Shown one piece after another: positions 1 through 6,416 of a DNA stretch of 10,078 nt (position 1 is its first letter; every line of letters starts with the position of its first letter). The position numbers and the translations under genes are program-made. The notes beneath the pieces are model-generated. The model ran no database searches, had not been told where the DNA came from, and worked only from the letters and a program-made list of their open reading frames with translations. The DNA is taken from contig CAZFHA010000036.1 of NCBI GenBank assembly GCA_964518595.1, forward strand, positions 1 through 10,078. The letters are read 5' to 3'. The stretch comes from CAZFHA01 sp964518595 (GTDB taxonomy: Bacteria > Bacillota > Clostridia > Saccharofermentanales > Saccharofermentanaceae).

Positions 1-4
1 AACA

Positions 5-48
5 GAGCCTTATAGGCTCAGAGCAAACCACCCGTTTGACGGGTGGTT
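5..48. repeat. Two tandem hairpins at the window edge
   Basis: Two perfect stem-loops lie back to back. The first is GAGCC (5-9) pairing with GGCTC (15-19) around a TTATA loop. The second is AACCACCCG (26-34) pairing with CGGGTGGTT (40-48) around TTTGA. Read on the minus strand, the second stem follows the 77-796 gene by about 30 bases and could act as its terminator, but the bases after it (TTGCTCTGAG) are not a U-tract. GC-rich paired hairpins of this kind also occur as intergenic repeats and at IS200/IS605 ends. The window gives only one copy, so the class cannot be decided. Confidence 0.5.
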
Positions 49-76
49 ATGATTTCATATTATATTCCTCACCATA

Positions 77-796
77 TTAATCCCACATTCCTAATATGTG
101 TTGATTGGATTTCAGAATATAGCCATCTTTTAATAATGTGGCATATTCTCCTTGTTCATATTTTTTAAAAGCAATAGCGTTGAGCCGACCTTTATGAAAT
201 ATAAACTCCGCACCATAGCCGAAATTATCAAAGTAGTAGAGTAGGCGGGCTACAGGAATCTCAATAGAATAGAGATTATTTCTGACTCTTTGACCCTTTC
301 CATAGGCCATTTCTATTCTGCCATAGCTATCCCCAAAAATAATACCTTGCGGGAAGTTAATACTGGTTCTTATCCAGTATGCCTCGGTATAAATTCCCAC
401 ACATTCGCAGCGGTCATAGGGCAACGCTTTCGAGCTAGTATTTTTAATATATAAATAAATCATGTTCGAAGAAGTGGGAATTCCATCAACTGGTTTGAAG
501 TTTATATATTTTATGGTGATATCTTCCCCAGGTTGAACCAGTTTGGAAACCAGATCGGTGTAATTCCATTGATCATCACGCTCATCAAACTTCCAGCCGT
601 TTTCCTCAAACTCTTTAACAGTTAAGTCTTCGGTAAAGGAATATTTTATTCCATCTAAGGTAAGACTTAAAGGGACTTCTAATTTCTCCGCGGCGGTGGT
701 AAATCGTCCTGAAAAAAGCGGATGGCTAAAAATGATGGCAGCAATAATTAAAATGAGTATTCCTAGTCTTAGATATTGTTTCTTTCTTTCTTTCAC
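77..796 (-). CDS. Membrane-anchored extracytoplasmic protein, paralogue of the 832-1491 product
   Basis: I do not recognise the family. The 239-residue product has a basic N-terminus (KERKK), one hydrophobic segment at about residues 10-27 and then a hydrophilic domain, so it is probably a signal-anchored protein facing outside. There is no lipobox cysteine. It shares with the upstream gene product the motifs LTLDGI.Y.F.E.LT..EFE.NGW near the N-terminus, a C.GI element, and P.GI.F.D.YG..E..YGKG in the second half, so the pair are tandem duplicates. The start is GTG at 796, backed by GAGGAG at 805-810, eight bases upstream. The gap to the upstream gene is 35 bases, so they probably form one operon. 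The C-terminus runs about 20 residues past the point where the paralogue stops. Confidence 0.8.
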   Translation of the reverse strand: MKERKKQYLRLGILILIIAAIIFSHPLFSGRFTTAAEKLEVPLSLTLDGIKYSFTEDLTVKEFEENGWKFDERDDQWNYTDLVSKLVQPGEDITIKYINFKPVDGIPTSSNMIYLYIKNTSSKALPYDRCECVGIYTEAYWIRTSINFPQGIIFGDSYGRIEMAYGKGQRVRNNLYSIEIPVARLLYYFDNFGYGAEFIFHKGRLNAIAFKKYEQGEYATLLKDGYILKSNQHILGMWD

Positions 797-831
797 CGCT
801 TGTTCTCCTCTCGCATTTTGTTTTTGCTGCT

Positions 832-1491
832 TTAATATTTGTTCAATCGGACTTCTTTCAAGTGCCCGGCTGAGAACCTCAATTCCATCTCCGCTTGTGG
901 ATTATTGAATTTATACAGGAGGAACTCTTCCTTATAAACTGGAGGCATAATAAAATCCTTGCCATAATATTCCGGCTTGCGCTTAGAGCCTTTTCCGTAA
1001 GTCCTTTCAACTTTACCATAAGTATCTCTAAAAGCTATGCCATTTGGGAGAGTCATGTAGGTATAAATGCCTCCGTAATCGATGATAGTGATGCCTGTAC
1101 ATTCAGCTTGTCCATAAGGCATCGTGGTAGCGCTGTTATTCTTATATCTAATTGTTAAATAAATATTATATGTATCAATTCTTTTAGAATACTGAATAAT
1201 ACCTTCTTCGCTTGGCGCAAGAACCGACTGAAATTTTTGGCTAGACTCTGCACTTAAAGAATTTCCTTCTGAAACTTCATCAGTATTACGCCAGCCATTT
1301 TTCTCAAATTCATTAGGGGTTAATGTTTCAGAGAAGGTATAGTTTATACCATCCAAAGTTAATACAAGAGGAGACTGCAAGTTATCTGCGGAAGTAAAAA
1401 TTTGCCCCGCGGAAATTGGCTTATAGAGAATAATTACGGCAATAAGTATAAGCACGAGAAGGCGTATTCTCTGTTTGTTTTTTTTCTTCAT
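832..1491 (-). CDS. Membrane-anchored extracytoplasmic protein, first gene of a tandem paralogous pair
   Basis: I do not recognise the family. The product of about 219 residues has a very basic N-terminus (KKKNKQRIR), a hydrophobic segment at about residues 11-25 and an extracytoplasmic domain. It carries the motifs shared with the downstream paralogue (LTLDGI, EFE.NGW, C.GI, YGKG). I chose ATG at 1491 over the GTG one codon upstream at 1494: the leader bases GAACAAG(C/T)G preceding the start are conserved between the paralogues, and the alignment puts ATG 1491 opposite the other gene's start. Spacing from the AAGGGGG ribosome site is then also eight bases in both genes. The central part (about residues 70-105) is divergent in sequence and length. 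It is transcribed away from the large secreted-protein gene. Confidence 0.8.
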   Translation of the reverse strand: MKKKNKQRIRLLVLILIAVIILYKPISAGQIFTSADNLQSPLVLTLDGINYTFSETLTPNEFEKNGWRNTDEVSEGNSLSAESSQKFQSVLAPSEEGIIQYSKRIDTYNIYLTIRYKNNSATTMPYGQAECTGITIIDYGGIYTYMTLPNGIAFRDTYGKVERTYGKGSKRKPEYYGKDFIMPPVYKEEFLLYKFNNPQAEMELRFSAGHLKEVRLNKY

Positions 1492-1580
1492 CACTTGTTC
1501 CCCCTTGGCAAGAAGACGAATTTACTGTCTTATAAGAATGTAATTTACGCTTAATCTAAGTAGTTGAATCTATTTCAGTT

Positions 1581-1589
1581 ATTATAACA
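1581..1589 (-). promoter_or_regulatory. Candidate extended -10 promoter for the paralogous pair
   Basis: Read on the minus strand the sequence is TGTTATAAT, a perfect TATAAT with the TG extension. No good -35 lies 17 bases upstream (ATAAAA), which extended -10 promoters tolerate. It sits about 90 bases before the start of the first gene of the pair. Assigned by motif only. Confidence 0.5.
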
Positions 1590-1629
1590 TAAAAGGCAAT
1601 TCTTTTTATTTGCTGAGCAATATATTTGC

Positions 1630-1658
1630 TTGACTTTTTAGTTGATTGCCAAGATAAT
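1630..1658 (+). promoter_or_regulatory. Candidate sigma-A promoter of the large secreted-protein gene
   Basis: TTGACT (1630-1635) and GATAAT (1653-1658) each match the consensus at five of six bases, with an ideal 17-base spacer. The predicted start near 1665 leaves a leader of about 105 bases before the ATG at 1772. A small dyad, TTGCT-N-AGCAA (1610-1620), lies between this promoter and the divergent one. Confidence 0.6.
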
Positions 1659-1771
1659 TGGAATTGAATTCGCATCTATATGTACAATATCGCCTAGAAA
1701 TGAATTTTTTTGAAAGGGAGGATAAGGGGAAATTTGCATTCTTATAATTAATTATTTAGGGGGAAAGAAAT

Positions 1772-4700
1772 ATGAAAAAAAGAATACTATCTGTTATTTC
1801 TGTTTTTCTGTCTGTAGTTTTAATTGCACCTAATGTAAGTGCTTTTGGACTATCTAGTTCTTCAGAGACTGAGCAAAGTGCCATTGCGGCTATGGGCGAA
1901 TTGGGTGCATTGGATATTGAGCCAGTTGAAAGTATACCTGTTATTGATGAAACAGTTGAATCCCAAGCTTCTAATGAAGTTGAGACAGAAAGTAGTTCTG
2001 AATCTAGTATGCCCATATCTACTGAAGAGAGTACGGGTATGGAAACGAGTCAAGAGGAATTAGAACTAACCACTACTGCAGAGACAAGCACTGGTGAAAG
2101 CTTAACAACACCATCAACTGAAGTGGATGAAGAAGTTATCCTTGAGGCAGAGCCCCATACAGATGATGCTCTAGTTGCAGAGTATGCCTATCTGGATTTA
2201 AAAATGCCTGGAAGACAGGCTTGTTCTGCTACAACTGTAAGACCTTATGATGTTTTAGCTGATGTAGCGTCTAAGAGTGAGATTATAGGTCAAGTAGAAC
2301 TTAAAATAGGAACCTCTTTAATATTCGATAGCTCTTTGATCAAGACCTATTACCCTTTAGCTCAGACAATAAGCTTTGAGCAGATTGATACTACATATTT
2401 TGTTACATATACTACGACTACTCAGGATTTAATTATTCTTGGTTATTACGAAAATGGTACAGTTCATAAATCAATCGATTTGGAGGATGAAAATAATCTA
2501 GTTTACATAGATGAGAATGGCGGAATAATTTACCCTGATAGCTATTTTCAAAGTAAACATATTTCAGCTGTGACGGAAGAAAAAATCAATCAGGCAATGG
2601 CAAGCAATGATATTGCCGCACTTCAAGCAATTCCCGAAATTAGTGTTACGCAAGAAGAAAATTTTGTCATTATAGATAAAACTACAACTCAGTCAGAAGC
2701 TTCTGATTATTCAAGTGAAATTAATTATCAGCAGATAATTGATGATTTTTATAATAACGAAGCGTACAAAGATTTAGCACCATACACTAATAAAGTTCTA
2801 GGGAGCAAAACCTCTATAACTAACGGAAAGATTATCCAATTGACTGTACTCGAAACACGTGATCGCTATTTCTTTTCCATTGATGAAAAAGCAGATTACA
2901 GACCGGGAACACCAGTTGAAATAGTTGCCAAGACTGTAGTAGAGCTTGGTTTAGTTGCAGTGGGATTAGTTACCGGTTCGTCCCTATTAACTTTTGCTTT
3001 AGCTGCTTTAGACGCTTGTCTAATTTTATATGAGGCAACAGACGAAGGCTTCGTATTAATGAACAAGGCTGAATTTGTTACCAAAAGTACCTGCTATTAC
3101 AATTTTGGAAGACAAGTATTTTACAGTACCTTTTTAAATACAGGTACTCCTGCATTTGATGGGCCTGCTACTTTTTTAATGCATGAAGAATGGGAGATTC
3201 CAGACCCAAGTTTTGCGCGTGTTGTTAAATCTGAAAAAACTGAAGCAATTTATGAAGAACGATTTATAGACGGTGAAAAGATAAGTCAACATGTTGCCGA
3301 TTGGAAAATTAAAACATTTGAGTGGAAAAAATATGCTGTGCCTAAATTGGAAGATATCCCATATACTGTCGGACTTGATGAAATTGCAGAGCGCGCAGCA
3401 TGGGCAACAGATGGTTATCTTATGAATCATTTTAGCTGGGCGAGTAGTGAAGTTGAAAAGAAAATTAATGATTATGTGAAGCTAATGGGCACTGACTTGG
3501 ATATTACTGGCTCAGATGTTGGTGATACTTGGCAGACGGCGACTTCCATTATGCCTGAATACACTTATTATCAGAATATTGATCGTTCCAATGACTATGA
3601 CTATTACAAGTTTGTAGTGCCAGAGAATCCAGGGAATTTGAAATCTTTGTATCGAATTGAGACAACAGGAGATATGAGTAAAACAGGCACGCTGTCAAAT
3701 TTAAACGCTAATGGAACTAAGTTATCTTTAATTGGTGGTCTTAATAACTCTCAGACAATTAGAAATATTGACCGTACTTTAGTTCTTGACCCAGGAACAT
3801 ACTATATACAAATTTACCGATGGAATGAGGGATTTGTGACCCCCGTAGGATATTCCATTAAAGTCTCTCTTCTATCAACTGATAAAGTTTCAAATGAATG
3901 GCAGGCGGGCATGGAATTAACTGACAGACTAGAATTTGAAGAATTTATTAATTTCGAAGGTGATAATGATTACTATAAGTTTGTAGTGCCAGCAAATAAT
4001 GGAAATCTGAAATCCTTATATATGATTGAAACTACAGGAGAGATGAATAAATATGTTCACTTGTACCGCTATAATGCAGTCAACAATTCTACAACCTATA
4101 TTGTCGGTCACTTACCAGCATCAGGTCAGAATAATATACATGCTCAACAGCCCTTGGAACCAGGCACATATTTTTTAAATGTAGGAAGGTGGAATAGCAC
4201 TATTGAGCAGCCAACATCATACTCCATTAAAGTCTATTTTGTCTCCCAAGATAAGGTTTCAGATACCTGGGATAAGACGAATGTAGAATTAAAAGAGAAT
4301 GTGGCATTTGAGGAAAATATTGATTACATAAGTGACTACGATTATTACAAGTTTGTAGTGCCAGAGAATCCAGGGAATTTAAAATCTTTGTATCGAATTG
4401 AGACAACAGGGGATATGAGTAAAAGTATTTTATTATACCGATATAATTCGGCAAATAATTCGGTAGTTGGTATTACTGACTTTAACCCAGTTTCCGGTCA
4501 AAATAATATTAACAGTGAAAGGATAATGGAACCAGGTATATACTATTTGCGTGTCAGCAGGCATACTGGTAGTTTTGAAAAGCCAACTCTCTATTCCATT
4601 AAAGTCTCTCTAATCTCACAAGACAAAGTCACCAACGACTACAAATCCACTGACCCAAGTGCTGAACCAGTAACAATACCCTCAACAAGTGTACAGTATC

Positions 4701-5017
4701 CTTGGTTCTCAGAAGCCTTTAACTATAGTGGCGACATTGACTGTTATAAATTTACCTCTTATGGTACAGACAGTATTCGCACGCTGATGACCAGTGGAGA
4801 TGCTGACACCTATGGCACTATCTACAAGGTGGACTATGATCTGCTTGGAAATCCAACTTATAAGTCTGTTAGATCAGTAGATAATGGTGGTGCAGGAAAG
4901 AATATTAAGACAACAATTGATTTGCCAGTGGGAAATTACATCTTGCTACTAAAAACTCGTTCACCAGCGCCCATCAGCTATGGTATCTTTATTGATGACT
5001 TTGGTGTATTTGATTAA
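1772..5017 (+). CDS. Large secreted protein with four C-terminal PPC-like repeats
   Basis: The 1,081-residue product starts with a clear signal peptide (basic MKKR, hydrophobic core, predicted cleavage after VSA at residue 24). Residues 25-125 form a Ser/Thr/Glu-rich linker. Residues 126-580 are unrecognised and include a long hydrophobic stretch at about 389-419. Four repeats of 122-131 residues then start near 582, 704, 827 and 951. The first three carry DYYKFVVP, the fourth the divergent DCYKF; all have a late PG.Y or VG.Y strand, as in bacterial pre-peptidase C-terminal (PPC) domains. PPC domains usually accompany secreted proteases or binding proteins, but I see no protease motif here. 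No LPXTG, S-layer or choline-binding anchor is present, so it is probably released. Start: ATG 1772, with AGGGGG at 1758-1763. The gene stands alone, with a hairpin after it. Confidence 0.85.
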   Translation: MKKRILSVISVFLSVVLIAPNVSAFGLSSSSETEQSAIAAMGELGALDIEPVESIPVIDETVESQASNEVETESSSESSMPISTEESTGMETSQEELELTTTAETSTGESLTTPSTEVDEEVILEAEPHTDDALVAEYAYLDLKMPGRQACSATTVRPYDVLADVASKSEIIGQVELKIGTSLIFDSSLIKTYYPLAQTISFEQIDTTYFVTYTTTTQDLIILGYYENGTVHKSIDLEDENNLVYIDENGGIIYPDSYFQSKHISAVTEEKINQAMASNDIAALQAIPEISVTQEENFVIIDKTTTQSEASDYSSEINYQQIIDDFYNNEAYKDLAPYTNKVLGSKTSITNGKIIQLTVLETRDRYFFSIDEKADYRPGTPVEIVAKTVVELGLVAVGLVTGSSLLTFALAALDACLILYEATDEGFVLMNKAEFVTKSTCYYNFGRQVFYSTFLNTGTPAFDGPATFLMHEEWEIPDPSFARVVKSEKTEAIYEERFIDGEKISQHVADWKIKTFEWKKYAVPKLEDIPYTVGLDEIAERAAWATDGYLMNHFSWASSEVEKKINDYVKLMGTDLDITGSDVGDTWQTATSIMPEYTYYQNIDRSNDYDYYKFVVPENPGNLKSLYRIETTGDMSKTGTLSNLNANGTKLSLIGGLNNSQTIRNIDRTLVLDPGTYYIQIYRWNEGFVTPVGYSIKVSLLSTDKVSNEWQAGMELTDRLEFEEFINFEGDNDYYKFVVPANNGNLKSLYMIETTGEMNKYVHLYRYNAVNNSTTYIVGHLPASGQNNIHAQQPLEPGTYFLNVGRWNSTIEQPTSYSIKVYFVSQDKVSDTWDKTNVELKENVAFEENIDYISDYDYYKFVVPENPGNLKSLYRIETTGDMSKSILLYRYNSANNSVVGITDFNPVSGQNNINSERIMEPGIYYLRVSRHTGSFEKPTLYSIKVSLISQDKVTNDYKSTDPSAEPVTIPSTSVQYPWFSEAFNYSGDIDCYKFTSYGTDSIRTLMTSGDADTYGTIYKVDYDLLGNPTYKSVRSVDNGGAGKNIKTTIDLPVGNYILLLKTRSPAPISYGIFIDDFGVFD
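3515..5014 (+). repeat. Four in-frame tandem PPC-like repeat units
   Basis: Units begin at 3515, 3881, 4250 and 4622, each near a D.V.(N/D/G).(W/Y) motif, and are about 366, 369, 372 and 393 bases long. Units 1 and 3 share a 92-base block (3592-3683 and 4333-4424, exactly 741 bases apart) with only four differences, all synonymous. Unit 2 is less similar and unit 4 is divergent. Confidence 0.85.
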
Positions 5018-5024
5018 TTTCTGC

Positions 5025-5070
5025 GGCTGTCTTAAGGTAGGATGGATTTCACCTTTACCTTGAGACGGCC
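5025..5070 (+). terminator. Stem-loop after the secreted-protein gene
   Basis: The left arm 5025-5039 (GGCTGTCTTAAGGTA) pairs with 5056-5070 (TACCTTGAGACGGCC) over 15 pairs including two G-U wobbles, with a 16-base loop. It begins eight bases after the stop codon. The downstream run (TCTCAACTTTCTT) is only moderately T-rich, so intrinsic termination may be incomplete. Confidence 0.65.
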
Positions 5071-5204
5071 TCTCAACTTTCTTAACAATTTGATTTTCTT
5101 CCTTATCCCTTCCACCCTCACCCCCCAAATCTATCCATCTCAAAACACTCTTACGCCTCTTTACCACACCGCTCTTAAGCTTTAGCCCACAGGAGGAGAA
5201 TTCT

Positions 5205-6266
5205 ATGCAGCAGATGACTCATGCCGAACGTATACTGGCAGCTATCCAGCATCAACCGACTGACCGTATTCCCTTGGACTATTGGGGAGTGCCGGAAATT
5301 ACCCAAAAGGTGATGAAGGCTATCGGGGCGAAAGATGACCTAGAGATGGCAGAGATTCTGGATATTGATCGGATTATGCAGGTTGAGCCGATACTTAAGC
5401 CAGGGCGGCAGAGCACCTGGGATATTCCTATGAAGTTAGTGGCGGTACATGATGGTCTGGGCTGGTATGAAGAGCCGGTTCGCCACCCTTTGGCTGATTT
5501 TGAGACCATTGATGAGGTGGAAGCTGGTTATAACTGGCCCACTACGGAGATGTTTGATTACTCTACGATTGCTCAGCAGTGCCGCCGCTATCGGGAGGCA
5601 GGCTTTGCGGTAGAGGGGGGATATATTTCTTTATCTTGTTTTTATGAGATGCTACGGGGAACCGAGAATATGCTGCTTGATTTGGCCGCTGATGAGGAAC
5701 TCAGTAGACATATTCTTTTCCGCCTTAATGAGTTCGCAGCAGCTCATACCCAGAAGATTCTGGAGGCTGGGGAGGGCATGATACAGTTGTCTCAGGTCAC
5801 GGATGATTTTGGGGCACAGAATGGACTCCTATTGAGCCCAGAGATGATTGAGAGCTATTTTGGTAACTATTATCGTCAGAATATGGCTATGGTGAAATCC
5901 TATCAGGCTCATGTCTTCCATCATGATGATGGTGCCATTCAGACTTTGGTTCCTTGGCTTGTGGAGCAGGGGGCAGAGGTGTTGAACCCACTACAGTGGC
6001 ATTTGCCGGGCTGGGATTTAGCTAAGTTAAAGAAAGATTTTGGCGGTGAGCTTTGTTTTCATGGGGGCATTGATAATCAATTCGTTTTGCCCTTTGGCGA
6101 TGTAGAAGCGGTGCGGCAGGAGGTCAGAGACTGTATGGATCATCTCTACGTCGACAAGACCGGCTATATTCTTGCCCCTTGTCATAACCTTCAAGTGATT
6201 ACGCCTTTAGAGAATATTTTTGAAATGTATCGTTTTGCCAAAGAGTACTCAAAGGAATTCCACTAA
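5205..6266 (+). CDS. Uroporphyrinogen decarboxylase (URO-D) superfamily protein, methyltransferase-like
   Basis: The 353-residue product has the length and TIM-barrel landmarks of the URO-D superfamily: an N-terminal ER(I/V)LAA.....DRIPLD segment, an FHHDDG strand at 238-243, HGGIDNQ, and APCHN at 324-328 followed by TPLENI. It is not the heme enzyme HemE, because the N-terminal arginine-rich substrate motif of that enzyme is absent. It resembles the corrinoid-linked methyltransferase branch (MtaA/MtbA/CmuA-like), where H-x-C plus a distal Cys bind zinc. Here the ligand set would be H240-x-D242 and C326. The product is predicted cytoplasmic. The start ATG 5205 has an excellent AGGAGGAG at 5191-5198. 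No corrinoid protein or partner methyltransferase gene is adjacent, so substrate is unknown. Base composition is more GC-rich than the genes to its left. Confidence 0.85.
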   Translation: MQQMTHAERILAAIQHQPTDRIPLDYWGVPEITQKVMKAIGAKDDLEMAEILDIDRIMQVEPILKPGRQSTWDIPMKLVAVHDGLGWYEEPVRHPLADFETIDEVEAGYNWPTTEMFDYSTIAQQCRRYREAGFAVEGGYISLSCFYEMLRGTENMLLDLAADEELSRHILFRLNEFAAAHTQKILEAGEGMIQLSQVTDDFGAQNGLLLSPEMIESYFGNYYRQNMAMVKSYQAHVFHHDDGAIQTLVPWLVEQGAEVLNPLQWHLPGWDLAKLKKDFGGELCFHGGIDNQFVLPFGDVEAVRQEVRDCMDHLYVDKTGYILAPCHNLQVITPLENIFEMYRFAKEYSKEFH

Positions 6267-6328
6267 GTGATGCTAGGGTTGGACAGATAGTTGATGCAAG
6301 CTGATTAGGTGAATGGAAAAGCTAACGC

Positions 6329-6369
6329 AAAAGCCGGACTGCTTCTCGAAAGAGAACTGCCCGGCTTTT
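6329..6369. terminator. Bidirectional terminator between convergent genes
   Basis: AAAAGCCGG (6329-6337) pairs with CCGGCTTTT (6361-6369). Inside, TTCTC (6343-6347) pairs with GAGAA (6352-6356) around a GAAA tetraloop. The A/T ends give a short U-run on both strands, so it can stop the plus-strand gene ending at 6266 and the minus-strand gene ending at 6417. Confidence 0.8.
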
Positions 6370-6416
6370 CTGTAGTGCCTAGTGTCGTACAAGAATATTC
6401 GACGGAATAAGACTAG

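Noticed and set aside
1706..1750. Short leader peptide (TTG start after GGGGAAA) in the leader of the secreted-protein gene
   Set aside because: It would encode only about five residues with no regulatory codon run or attenuator hairpin.
1756..2053. Overlapping frames on both strands across the Ser/Glu-rich linker
   Set aside because: Low-complexity coding sequence opens several frames at once; only the plus-strand frame has a signal peptide and ribosome site.
3515..5014. Repeats as a CRISPR-like array
   Set aside because: The units are long, in-frame protein-coding repeats of about 123 codons without short identical repeats and unique spacers.
4961..5167. Minus-strand 68-codon open frame over the G-poor stretch
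   Set aside because: It starts inside the intergenic purine-rich strand, crosses the stem-loop and runs into the 3' end of the secreted-protein gene. The composition explains its openness.
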